From Bacillota bacterium (GTDB lineage: Bacteria; Bacillota; Clostridia; Lachnospirales; Lachnospiraceae), in the NCBI GenBank assembly GCA_023415595.1, contig JAEZJW010000045.1:1-31931 (forward strand): 31,931 nucleotides of DNA, in the 5' to 3' direction. Position 1 is the stretch's first letter; each line of letters begins with the position of its first letter. Position numbers and translations under genes: made by a program. The notes under the pieces are model-generated. The model did not search any database. It worked only from the letters and a program-made list of their open reading frames with translations, and was not told the DNA's origin. This document shows positions 17,084 to 24,733 of the stretch, in pieces.

Positions 17084-17257
17084 TTACAAACACAGCACAA
17101 TAACTGCTGCAAGGATAACGAGCATAGCGATTCCACCGATCACAATACGACGTTTCTCAATGTCAAAGGCGACAAGATGCTTGCAGTTATCACAACCCGT
17201 GTCCTTCCACCCGATGGGCGCACCACATGTTTTGCAATGAAATGGCTTCATCTTCAT
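17084..17257 (-). CDS. Small zinc-ribbon membrane protein
   Basis: A 57-residue protein with two Cys pairs, HCKTCGAPI and GCDNCKHL, forming a single zinc ribbon. A basic EKRRI segment and a C-terminal membrane helix (IVIGGIAMLVILAAVIVLC) follow. The ATG at 17257 is supported by AAAAGGAGG nine bases upstream; the frame reaches 17290 without a better site. The ribbon would face the cytoplasm with the helix as a tail anchor (inference). The gene is 77 bases ahead of the large surface protein, in the same direction, and divergent from the LytTR regulator. It may therefore be an accessory factor of the same locus. Function unknown. Confidence 0.75.
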   Translation of the reverse strand: MKMKPFHCKTCGAPIGWKDTGCDNCKHLVAFDIEKRRIVIGGIAMLVILAAVIVLCL

Positions 17258-17324
17258 CCCTAAGCTCCTCCTTTTACTGGTATTGACCATATCATATCAG
17301 ATGTAGGAAATTTTTTATCGTTTT

Positions 17325-17352
17325 GTCGAAAACAGCCGTCTGAGCGTCGAAA
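17325..17352. promoter_or_regulatory. Two GTCGAAA direct repeats with 21-bp period
   Basis: GTCGAAA at 17325-17331 and 17346-17352 are exactly two helical turns apart, the geometry used by LytTR regulators (two ~9-bp sites, 12-bp gap). They lie in the divergent region between the LytTR regulator gene and the zinc-ribbon gene, just upstream of a TATAAT at 17381-17386. The sites do not clearly match a published LytTR consensus. Confidence 0.4.
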
Positions 17353-17424
17353 TTTGTTTTCTGTTATTTAGTAAACATGTTATAATTGATGTAGTAAGGT
17401 GAACATGAAGGAGTTTTGAATATT

Positions 17425-18147
17425 ATGAATTTTAGAATTGCCGTCTGTGATGATAGTCTTGAAGATAGAACGAGGCTCTGCACACTGTTGTGTAAATCCT
17501 ACCCCCATGCAGAGCTTGAAACCTTTTCAAGCGGCGAAGCACTGCTATGGAAGCTTGCAGACGGTATACGATTTCATCTCTATTTTTTGGATATCTTCAT
17601 GGACGAGGTATCCGGTATTGATGCAGCCCGTCAGATCCGTTCCAATGATTATAATGCACTCATCGTGTTTGTCAGCACCAGCGATGATTTTTATCGCGAA
17701 GCCTATGATTTGTTTGCGTTTCATTATTTGATAAAGCCTATTAATATGGATAAACTTACTCCTGTACTAGAGCGAGCTAAGGAGCAACTGCAACGGGAAG
17801 CGGAGCAGACCATTCTGGTTAACTGTAACAGGCAGGTACGTTCCCTTCGCCTTTCAAATATCCTGTACATTTCTAGTTGTAACCATAACTTAATTTTCTG
17901 TATGACGGACAACGAGTTAATCGAGATTCGTGGTAAACTGGATCACTATATTGCAAAGCTGCCACAGGCTATGTTCTTTCGATGTCATCAGAGCTATGTC
18001 ATCAATCTCCGTTACTGTTCTGCTCTGACTACAGATGGCTTTCAGCTATGCGACAAGATCATTCCTGTCTCCCGTAGCTACCAGAAAGAAGCCCTGTCGC
18101 GCTTTTCAAACAATCTTATCTCTGAATTTGGGGAGGTTACCCTATGA
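17425..18147 (+). CDS. LytTR-family response regulator (AgrA/LytR type)
   Basis: A 240-residue regulator. The receiver domain (1-120) has the acidic pair Asp9-Asp10, phospho-acceptor Asp56 in YFLDIFMDEVSGID, and the conserved Lys in HYLIKPIN. The LytTR DNA-binding domain (~135-235) shows ILYISSCNHNLIF, the FFRCHQSYVINL signature and IIPVSRSY. Such proteins bind paired direct repeats 21 bp apart. Repeats of that spacing lie just upstream, suggesting autoregulation or control of the divergent surface-protein genes. A TTG at 17416 could open the frame, but AAGGAG at 17408-17413 is too close to it, so the ATG at 17425 is used. The stop overlaps the start of the kinase gene by four bases. Confidence 0.92.
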   Translation: MNFRIAVCDDSLEDRTRLCTLLCKSYPHAELETFSSGEALLWKLADGIRFHLYFLDIFMDEVSGIDAARQIRSNDYNALIVFVSTSDDFYREAYDLFAFHYLIKPINMDKLTPVLERAKEQLQREAEQTILVNCNRQVRSLRLSNILYISSCNHNLIFCMTDNELIEIRGKLDHYIAKLPQAMFFRCHQSYVINLRYCSALTTDGFQLCDKIIPVSRSYQKEALSRFSNNLISEFGEVTL

Positions 18148-19457
18148 ATTACCCTACCGCATTGGGACATTTTCTTATGGAGAATAAATCGGCAATTGCC
18201 GCTATCATCGGCAACACTTTGATTTGCATGGCGCTATTGACTCCAAGATGGAAATGGTGGACAATTCCAGTGTTCCTTCTACTGTTTATTCTTAGTACTC
18301 CGCTGCTTTTCTCCCTCCTGTCCGAGACAGATTATGCAGTTAGCCTCACCATTATTGGGTATTTTCTGTCCTTTCTTAATATACTCTGGTTTTCCAATTC
18401 AATCTGGCAGACGCTGTCTCTATGCATAACACTGAGTATTATCAACCGTCTATGTACCTTCCTGGGCTATGCAATATCAGCCGCAACAGATGTCAATAAT
18501 TATGTAATATCCGTCTTTGTTGTCATCTGTATAGTCAATCTTTTTCTCGCTTTCTTCAGTTGGTGGTGGGTACGCAAATATATTCGACAGTTGAAACATA
18601 TCATGCTGCGTCGCTCTCTATGGCCATTACTATTAACAATGTCAATCATCTCCAAGCTGTTGGTGGACTTTTGTTCCAATAACACCTTTAGCTTAAATCC
18701 TTCCAGTGATCAAACCATCATCTGGTCCATGATTGCACTCTGTGTATTTGCACTTTCCATGTTGGTGCTGTTTTTGTATAATGCCACTTCCACTGCTATG
18801 CTCGCCTCTGCGAAAAACATCTCTGACCACCTAAGTTATGAGTTAAACACACAGAAGCACCAATATGAAGCGCAGCTTCAAAATCAAAATGATATACGGC
18901 GCATGAAACACGATATAAAGGGGCATCTCATCACAGTAACCGGTCTACTGCAAAGTGGCAGACAAGAGGAAGCCGAGCAGTATCTTGGTAAAATCACAGA
19001 GCTTGCAAGCATTGCAACGAATCAAACTTATGCCGATGATCCTTACATTAACGCAGTGATTTCTGGGTACAGTACACTATTTGAACGCAACAACGTGAAA
19101 TTCACCTGCAACATTCAGATCGAACCAATTGAGAAATATCAGGTAGAGCTATGTCTCGTTTTCTCTAATGCTTTGCAAAACGCATTGGAGGCGTCGTTGA
19201 ATTTGCCACTAGAAAAAAGAAGTGTCAGCGTCTCAGCAAAGATGAAGTTCGACTATCTTGTGTTACAGGTTGCCAATTACTTCGCCGGCCAGGTTGAACT
19301 AAAGGACGGCACCATACCACATACCACAAAAGACAGCGCAGGTCACGGCTATGGTTTAATTAGCATCAAAACCACTTTAGAAGCCCTGAACGGTGTTCTT
19401 CATTTGAGGACCGACAATGATGTATTCTTTCTTGAAGCCACGGCAAAGATAAAATGA
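18144..19457 (+). CDS. AgrC-like sensor histidine kinase (GHKL ATPase)
   Basis: A 437-residue membrane kinase paired with the LytTR regulator by an ATGA overlap. Residues 1-215 contain six or so hydrophobic helices. A coiled linker leads to the dimerisation/phospho-acceptor helix RRMKHDIKGHL, with His256 the likely autophosphorylation site. The GHKL ATP-binding domain follows, with N-box VFSNALQNALEAS and the G-box GHGYGLISIK. This layout matches peptide-sensing AgrC-type kinases. No agrB/agrD-type maturation protease or peptide precursor was found in the window, so the ligand is unknown. A hairpin at 19508-19532 ends the operon. Confidence 0.9.
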   Translation: MNYPTALGHFLMENKSAIAAIIGNTLICMALLTPRWKWWTIPVFLLLFILSTPLLFSLLSETDYAVSLTIIGYFLSFLNILWFSNSIWQTLSLCITLSIINRLCTFLGYAISAATDVNNYVISVFVVICIVNLFLAFFSWWWVRKYIRQLKHIMLRRSLWPLLLTMSIISKLLVDFCSNNTFSLNPSSDQTIIWSMIALCVFALSMLVLFLYNATSTAMLASAKNISDHLSYELNTQKHQYEAQLQNQNDIRRMKHDIKGHLITVTGLLQSGRQEEAEQYLGKITELASIATNQTYADDPYINAVISGYSTLFERNNVKFTCNIQIEPIEKYQVELCLVFSNALQNALEASLNLPLEKRSVSVSAKMKFDYLVLQVANYFAGQVELKDGTIPHTTKDSAGHGYGLISIKTTLEALNGVLHLRTDNDVFFLEATAKIK

Positions 19458-19507
19458 TATGTAAAACAAGATGAAACGGTAAGCTGCTTCACTTGCCATG
19501 AATATAA

Positions 19508-19532
19508 GGCCTGTATCATATTGATACAAGCC
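19508..19532 (+). terminator. Candidate terminator of the LytTR two-component operon
   Basis: An 11-bp stem with one mismatch (arms 19508-19518 and 19522-19532) and a 3-base loop lies 50 bases after the kinase stop; the downstream T-run is weak. Confidence 0.5.
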
Positions 19533-19570
19533 CTGTTAACTAACATTATTACTCTGCTTAATACTATAAC

Positions 19571-19705
19571 TCATTTCCCAATCTGCCTTCCCGTATGATC
19601 CACCTCATACTCTCCCATATGGATCAGCTGCGATACCGGTACCAGCTCATAACCCTTCTCCTGCAGTCCTAGAATTACCTTATCCAGAGACTGTGCGGTG
19701 TATTT
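19571..19705 (-). pseudogene. Remnant of a polysaccharide deacetylase gene (last 44 codons)
   Basis: On the minus strand this encodes 44 residues plus a TGA stop. By eye, 39 of the 44 match the C-terminus of the intact deacetylase at 21856-22641, including LGLQEKGYELVPVS and GEYEVDHTGRQIGK. An in-frame TAG directly precedes the similar part and no start or ribosome site exists, so it is not expressed as a protein. The five differences include several non-synonymous changes, suggesting an older paralogue rather than a recent copy. It lies in the same orientation as the intact gene, 2.3 kb away, with two unrelated genes between. Confidence 0.85.
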
Positions 19706-19813
19706 CTAAAACCAGTGTTTATAAGGGGTTGATGACATTTTATCATAGTTCTTAATTGCTAATTTTAAACAGATGAAAAAATTAATATTTCATGTAGAAA
19801 CTACGTTGGGATA

Positions 19814-19866
19814 AAGGGGCTTTCGCTAATAGCTAAGTAAAATAAGCTATGTAGCGAAAACCCCTT
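19814..19866. terminator. Bidirectional hairpin terminator
   Basis: A 15-bp stem with one G-U pair (arms 19814-19828 and 19852-19866) encloses a smaller ATAGCT/AGCTAT hairpin. It ends the minus-strand LURP-like gene. The stretch 19706-19947 otherwise shows nothing recognisable. Confidence 0.75.
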
Positions 19867-19947
19867 CTTTATGGTTGTTTACCTATATCATCCAAAATAA
19901 CTCCATCCATACGATGTTGTACTTGCTTACACCTTAGCTAACGACGA

Positions 19948-20409
19948 CTATTTTCTTTTATTAGCGATGTCAATTGCCAGAACAACGGCGGTGGCAGTCA
20001 GCTCGTTTGCGCCATCAACGATATCAAGCTCATAACTGTCTCCCCAAGATACTAATGCCTTTTTGATCTTTGCGATCGGATTGCCTTCCTGCGTAATTTG
20101 GTAATTCATTTGAAGAAACGATCCTTTTACTTCCCACCCAATATTTGATAAAGAATAGGAAGGCTTTAATGATATACGACTTTTGATTACGGTAAAAAGT
20201 TTGCCCTGAACATACACTTCAAAGGTCGGTACGAAAGCAATTTTCTGCTTTATGAAAACGATCTCATTTCCTGAAACGTCCTTAACATGTAGCTTGTTTC
20301 CAATCGATATAAACTCACCGTTGACAAAATACTTGTCGTTTCCAGCCTCATCCTTTACCGTAAATTTATCTTTTAATGTTAAGACCTTTTGTTGTAAATA
20401 TAGTTTCAT
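19948..20409 (-). CDS. LURP-one-related / YxjI-type beta-barrel protein
   Basis: A 153-residue protein whose pattern matches the LURP-one-related (tubby-like, DUF567/YxjI) family. It starts with YLQQKVLTLKDKFTVKDEAG, then alternating strands rich in F/Y/V/I (YFVNGEFISIGNKLHV, FEVYVQGKLFTVIKS), and ends with the family's single helix (LTATAVVLAIDIANKRK). The tubby fold is a 12-strand barrel around a hydrophobic helix; some members bind phosphoinositides, but the bacterial role is unknown. AGGAGGAATC before the ATG is a strong ribosome site. It follows a membrane-protein gene by 111 bases in the same direction and is closed by a hairpin. Confidence 0.8.
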   Translation of the reverse strand: MKLYLQQKVLTLKDKFTVKDEAGNDKYFVNGEFISIGNKLHVKDVSGNEIVFIKQKIAFVPTFEVYVQGKLFTVIKSRISLKPSYSLSNIGWEVKGSFLQMNYQITQEGNPIAKIKKALVSWGDSYELDIVDGANELTATAVVLAIDIANKRK

Positions 20410-20520
20410 TACGATTCCTCCTATGTTTTATATAGCAATGTGATATGAAAATTGAGAACCTTTCGCTTTTTTATATCAACTTCTTCAACTGAACCCCTAC
20501 TACTCTAACTTAAAAATGTA

Positions 20521-21213
20521 TTATAACGAAATCAAGGGAACACTGAGCATTACAACTGTAGCCCATACTAACGCCGCTAAAGATATCGTCATGATAACAA
20601 ATTTGAGTTTAATGCTCGAAAATGTGTTAAGAATACCAAGTAAAAATAAAACAAGTGTAAATACAACTGTTGAAAAACCGAGTTTATCACTCAGATCGTT
20701 ATCTTTTTTGCCATCCTCAACCATCGCCACGCCCTGATCGTATAGTTCTTGATATCCAGCAAAATACGAATCTACAAAGCCTTCCTTTGCAAATGGTGAT
20801 ATGTATTCCGGCTGAGCATATGCCCATTCAATGGCAGCAAGAAGCTCTTCAGAGCAGTTGTTTTGTTGAAACTCATTATATTTCCATTGAAGCTTCTCAA
20901 GCTCGACTGCATCACCATTAGCTTCAGCATAGGCTATGTCAATTTGAAGATTGTTCATCTCGTCATAAATGCGCATATCGCTTGCGAGCAATTGCGATTG
21001 GCTAAGGTATATCGCGTTAGCCTCGGCTTGTATTGCAGCACCCTCTGTATATTTGGTCGACTGGTTTCCGTCGTAAAGAGAGCCCTGATAAGATGCCCAT
21101 GCTGTGATAAGTGCTGTGAGACCTAACAATATCGCCACAACAATCTCGAATATTTGATTGAGTTTTTCAGCTTTTTCGTCAGCTTGCTTAGCGTTTACAA
21201 TTTCGTTGTTCAA
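20521..21213 (-). CDS. Membrane protein of unknown function (DUF4337-like topology)
   Basis: About 230 residues. One membrane helix near the N-terminus (FEIVVAILLGLTALITAWAS) is followed by a ~125-residue soluble, Glu/Gln/Tyr-rich helical domain (YLSQSQLLASDMRIYDEMNN, then LEKLQWKYNEFQQ). Two more helices close the protein (VVFTLVLFLLGILNTFSS and FVIMTISLAALVWATVVM). This helix-loop-two-helix layout resembles DUF4337 proteins; that is a resemblance only. No ATG is available. Of the two TTG codons, 21213 is at the better distance from AGGAGGAG than 21219. The gene lies 68 bases after the tiny ORF region and before the LURP-like gene, suggesting a three-gene minus-strand unit. Confidence 0.7.
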   Translation of the reverse strand: MNNEIVNAKQADEKAEKLNQIFEIVVAILLGLTALITAWASYQGSLYDGNQSTKYTEGAAIQAEANAIYLSQSQLLASDMRIYDEMNNLQIDIAYAEANGDAVELEKLQWKYNEFQQNNCSEELLAAIEWAYAQPEYISPFAKEGFVDSYFAGYQELYDQGVAMVEDGKKDNDLSDKLGFSTVVFTLVLFLLGILNTFSSIKLKFVIMTISLAALVWATVVMLSVPLISL

Positions 21214-21375
21214 TTTCAATCTCCTCCTCAGTTAATTTGATCGTGTATAAATTGTAATTTCATTAAAATAATGTGTACTAACTATTTATGACCTGCTCCA
21301 TGTTCGGTTGTCAAAGTTTGTATCTCGGACTTAAATTCTTTGAATAATTCTACTTTTTCACTTGCCACGAGGTAG

Positions 21376-21483
21376 CTAATCTTTTCGCTTACGTATGTAA
21401 GAAACAAAACGTATGAATGTACCAAACACTAAAATCATTGCAATAATTTGTACTATCTTTCGCATTATATAACCTTCTGTCAT
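21376..21483 (-). CDS. 35-residue membrane peptide, possibly the first half of a frameshifted gene
   Basis: An ATG at 21483 has an excellent ribosome site (AAAGGAGGTG) and opens a 35-codon frame. It encodes a short amphipathic start (MTEGYIMRKIVQIIAM), a membrane helix (ILVFGTFIRFV) and a basic RKRKD end. Directly downstream, in another frame, a protein-like stretch continues from about 21430 to a stop at 21282 (…SEKISYLVASEKVELFKEFK…, then TTEHGAGHK). One frameshift near the T-rich run at about 21400-21415 would join them into a ~66-residue protein with one helix and a charged tail. It may be a genuine micro-gene, a decayed gene or a sequencing error. Confidence 0.6.
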   Translation of the reverse strand: MTEGYIMRKIVQIIAMILVFGTFIRFVSYIRKRKD

Positions 21484-21643
21484 TATAAACACCTCCTTTG
21501 TGCGCTAAATTCCCAATGACTACACTGCTGCTTCTAATGATGACATCAGGCAAGTGTCAAAACTAGACAAGTAAGGCTACTGTCATAAATCTTCACCACT
21601 TTTCACATAAAGAATAACATAATTCGACCCTTAAGAACCGTTT

Positions 21644-21674
21644 ACCGCACGAATCGTATCTTCTACCGCATGAA
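21644..21674 (-). promoter_or_regulatory. Direct repeats with 21-bp period upstream of the small membrane ORF
   Basis: On the minus strand, TTCATGCGGT and TTCGTGCGGT (plus-strand ACCGCATGAA at 21665 and ACCGCACGAA at 21644) are 21 bp apart, two helical turns. This resembles a LytTR-type double site. A weak promoter (GGTTCT, 17 bp, TATTCT) may follow. They differ in sequence from the repeats at 17325. Confidence 0.45.
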
Positions 21675-21741
21675 CAGTAATTCAAGTTAGCCACTTTGAA
21701 TGAAACACCCTTTGGATAGTCTATTTTCCCCCAGTTCCATT

Positions 21742-21773
21742 AAAAAACTGGGAGCATTTATTATCCCCCAGTT
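21742..21773 (-). terminator. Terminator of the polysaccharide deacetylase gene
   Basis: On the minus strand AACTGGG (21773-21767) pairs with CCCAGTT (21752-21746), followed by a T-run (21747-21742). A third arm at 21730-21736 could pair with the middle arm instead. The surrounding 21484-21855 otherwise holds only the direct repeats. Confidence 0.7.
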
Positions 21774-21855
21774 AGTCTGTTAGTCTATTTGTTATTTCAC
21801 CTTAATCATACTAAAATTTCTGTTGTTCGATCTTAATTAGCAAAAGGTCAATAAT

Positions 21856-22641
21856 TTATTTCCCAATCTGCCTTCCCGTATGATCCACCTCATACTCACC
21901 CATATAGATCAGCTCTGATACCGGTACCAGCTCATAGCCCTTCTCCTGCAGTCCAAGAATTACCTTCAATAAGGCCTCTGCGGTATACTTCGTTCCGGTA
22001 TGCATTAAGAGGATGGAGCCCTTGCCAAGCTTCTTATGATTCACGGTTCTATCAATGATTCCCTTCACGCCGTAATCCTTCCAGTCGAGGGAGTCCACGT
22101 CCCACTGAATCGTATAATAGCCACATTCCCTGGCTGTTCCCACGACTGCATTATTATAATCCCCATAGGGTGGACGGAACAGGTTCATCTCGACCCCTGT
22201 CAGCTTCTTTACCCTTTCATGGTTCTTCATTATCTCCTGCTTGCATTGCTCCTCTGTCAGCTGAGTCATCTGTTTATGATTCTCACTATGGTTTCCGAGG
22301 TCGTGTCCGGCCTTTGCAATCCGGATCACATCCACGGGATATTTTCTTACCCATTCCCCGGTTACGAAGAAGGTGGCCTTCACCTTATGGTCCTCCAAAA
22401 TGTCAAGTATTGCGGGAATATCTTCATTTCCCCAGGCTGTGTCAAACGTTACCGCGACTTTGTTTTCCTCTGTATTGACGCAATAGATCGGAAGATCTCT
22501 CTTCCTTCCGATATTCGATACTGAGATGGCATCCGGCAGGAACTTTACTCCAAGACCGATTAATACCAGAATACTCAAGACAACGATTCCAACCTTTACG
22601 AATAAGGCAGCATCAGATTGTTTATTTTCCTGCTGTTCCAT
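21856..22641 (-). CDS. Membrane-anchored polysaccharide (peptidoglycan/chitin-type) deacetylase, CE4
   Basis: A 261-residue CE4/NodB-domain enzyme. It has one N-terminal membrane helix (ALFVKVGIVVLSILVLIGLG) and an outward-facing catalytic domain that removes acetyl groups from wall or other glycans. CE4 motifs are visible: TFDTAWGNED (motif 1), GHDLGNHSENH with the metal-binding HxxxH (motif 2), FRPPYGDYN (motif 3), DVDSLDW (motif 4) and LLMHTG (motif 5). Motif 1 has TFDT rather than TFDD, so the usual metal-ligand Asp is replaced, as in PdaA/PdaB-type sporulation deacetylases. The substrate may thus be peptidoglycan (inference). GGAG precedes the ATG. A decayed copy of its 3' end lies at 19571-19705. 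Confidence 0.92.
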   Translation of the reverse strand: MEQQENKQSDAALFVKVGIVVLSILVLIGLGVKFLPDAISVSNIGRKRDLPIYCVNTEENKVAVTFDTAWGNEDIPAILDILEDHKVKATFFVTGEWVRKYPVDVIRIAKAGHDLGNHSENHKQMTQLTEEQCKQEIMKNHERVKKLTGVEMNLFRPPYGDYNNAVVGTARECGYYTIQWDVDSLDWKDYGVKGIIDRTVNHKKLGKGSILLMHTGTKYTAEALLKVILGLQEKGYELVPVSELIYMGEYEVDHTGRQIGK

Positions 22642-22738
22642 AATAACTCCATATGAAAAGTATCTTAATATAATATATTGGAGCAGCTAGGCCAATATTC
22701 GATTTAACATACCGGTTCGGTGGTCTTGCTCTACCGCT

Positions 22739-24706
22739 TTAATTCTCCAGTAACTGACGGAGTGTATTGATCAGAAGCTCTGCCTGAGCTACAGTAGCTT
22801 CCGTAGTGATGAAATTACTGATTAATATGCGTTCTGCCGATACTCCCTGAATTAGTGCCTCCTGCTCCGCCCATTCCTTCGTTTCGGCGGTAATAAAATC
22901 AGCTCCTGAAATAATCTCTGTTACAGAAGGTCGCTTCTTCTCCTGCCGTAATTTAAAATCCATTGCTTCCGTAGCCTTACCAAGGCCCTTCATCAGGGCT
23001 GCCAGACAGCTGCTTATTATATTCTTATTGACCAGCCAGCCAAGCAGATTCTCTTTCTCGGGTACCTGATTTAAGACCGAGGCCTTAACCCTTCCGGATG
23101 CCTTCAACAGCAGCTCCGGTTGGATTACGCCTCTGAAATAGGAAGCTCTGAACCTGTCCAGCTCCTCATCTGACATCCCTTCCTTCGTACTCGTATCCTT
23201 TCCGTCCTCCTGCCGGGATAGGGAGTCTTTCTCCGTTTCCCGTGCCAAGGTCCGCTCCAATACTTCGATAATTACGGAGGGTCTGGCAGAGATCAGGTAG
23301 ATATCCGTACCGAAAATCTCCCGTAAGGTTTCCTTCATATTCACTCTGGTTGCCTCGGCGGAAGCGATCACCAGCTGACCATCCGCTCTCCTTCCGAGCG
23401 GAAGAGCCATAAGTGCTATTGCTTCCCGGGGATTTAGTTTTTTCAACCACTCAGTGTCTGGTTCCGTTTCCGGGTCAAGCTCAGTATAATCCAGTTTAGC
23501 TTGTGCTGCCAGGGTACTGAACAACGTAGTTTCATCGATCAGCCCCAGGGCAACGAGACTTTCGCCCAGTCTCCTTCCGATCTTCTTCTGATAGATGAGT
23601 CCCATCTCCAGCTGCTCCGGTGATAAGAGTCCCTGCTCCATCAGGAGCTTACCTAACTGCTGCTTATGATCCAGTAAGCTTCTTAAGTTTTCGGGATCAT
23701 ATACATATACGATATCCTCTGTCAATACATAGTACCTGCCCAACCGCGAGTCATGGATCACCCTTCGGTCCAGATCAATTGCCATATCCACCAGGCCCTC
23801 TAATCCATGGATATGGATCTGCAGTCTGTCCTTAAGCTCCACACTCCCCTCAGTGATCCATTCCCGGAAACGTCGATGCTCCTTGGCTGGTTTCGATTTA
23901 TCTCCGGTAATAAGAAGAAGCAGAAATAAAAGCAGCAGAAGGAAGGCTGATACTCCAAAGGAAAGCATATGGTTTCGTATGGTGTCTATCACCGTTTCAG
24001 TAAGCCCAGGTATCTCCCCGGCTTCAAGGATTGTAACCTCTGCGGCTGCCTCCTGTGTTTTTGGAAGGGTGAAGCCTGCCTGCTGCATTGTAATGGGAAG
24101 GGTCTGAACCAGAGTCTCTTCTGTCGGACTTCCATTGATCTCCCCGGATACCTTCACCTCTGTATAAAGCATCGTCTGAAAGGTTCCGGTCTGAAACATC
24201 AGTTCTTCGCTGATCCGGTTGATGGCAACATAAGCCGGCACTAACTCCAGCCTTAATTCATCTTCAGCAGTATAGCTCAATTGATCCTGCTGTCCTCCCG
24301 GTCCCTGTGACAGTATAAAGGAGCGCTCCGGAGTCTTCCTGAACGGATATTGCCAATATACCTGCCCCTTGTCATCTACTGCTTGAAGAATAACTCTGGA
24401 GGTAATCCGGGCATCCAGGAACGCCTGCTCTGCTCCGGATAAGGACACCTTCGGTGTCAGGATCAGCAAAGGCTCCGCAGCATAGAAATAAGTGGCCAAG
24501 CCCTGCGGGAGAGTTGTCCCCTTCGGCCATACGGTCAGGTATTTACCTGAGATGATTTCATAATCCGGAATTACCGACAGGGTTACCTCTTCCGGCAGAT
24601 ACTTGGCAGGCTGTTCCCTAATACTGAGATAAGTCCACAGAACTGATGCCGACAAGCCAAGAAAGAGGATGGGTACCAGATATCTTCTGATCCACTTAGC
24701 TTTCAT
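22739..24706 (-). CDS. DUF5305-like membrane protein fused to an MshEN (c-di-GMP-binding type) domain
   Basis: A 655-residue protein. One helix near the N-terminus (IRRYLVPILFLGLSASVLW) is followed by an extracytoplasmic beta domain (~35-240), a second helix (~250-267) and a region typical of DUF5305 ends (LEGLVDMAIDLDRRVIHDS, then YYVLTEDIVYVY). DUF5305 proteins occur beside signal peptidases, mainly in haloarchaea (recalled family knowledge). The cytoplasmic part then has an MshEN/GspE-N module with two 24-residue motifs: Q350-Q373 (starts QLGKLLMEQGLL) and R379-Q402 (starts RLGESLVALGLI). Motif 2 matches the c-di-GMP-binding consensus fully; motif 1 has Gln for the first Arg. The usual GspE-N continuation follows, but no ATPase. 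The C-terminal ~150 residues look like degenerate helical repeats. Last gene of the four-gene cluster, 27 bases after its neighbour. Confidence 0.8.
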   Translation of the reverse strand: MKAKWIRRYLVPILFLGLSASVLWTYLSIREQPAKYLPEEVTLSVIPDYEIISGKYLTVWPKGTTLPQGLATYFYAAEPLLILTPKVSLSGAEQAFLDARITSRVILQAVDDKGQVYWQYPFRKTPERSFILSQGPGGQQDQLSYTAEDELRLELVPAYVAINRISEELMFQTGTFQTMLYTEVKVSGEINGSPTEETLVQTLPITMQQAGFTLPKTQEAAAEVTILEAGEIPGLTETVIDTIRNHMLSFGVSAFLLLLLFLLLLITGDKSKPAKEHRRFREWITEGSVELKDRLQIHIHGLEGLVDMAIDLDRRVIHDSRLGRYYVLTEDIVYVYDPENLRSLLDHKQQLGKLLMEQGLLSPEQLEMGLIYQKKIGRRLGESLVALGLIDETTLFSTLAAQAKLDYTELDPETEPDTEWLKKLNPREAIALMALPLGRRADGQLVIASAEATRVNMKETLREIFGTDIYLISARPSVIIEVLERTLARETEKDSLSRQEDGKDTSTKEGMSDEELDRFRASYFRGVIQPELLLKASGRVKASVLNQVPEKENLLGWLVNKNIISSCLAALMKGLGKATEAMDFKLRQEKKRPSVTEIISGADFITAETKEWAEQEALIQGVSAERILISNFITTEATVAQAELLINTLRQLLEN

Positions 24707-24733
24707 GGGTTCACCGCTACTTTCTTACAGAGT

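Noticed and set aside
21728..21773. CCCAGTT repeats resembling VirR boxes
   Set aside because: They lack the TNTNCAC half of a VirR box and are better explained as terminator arms followed by a T-run.
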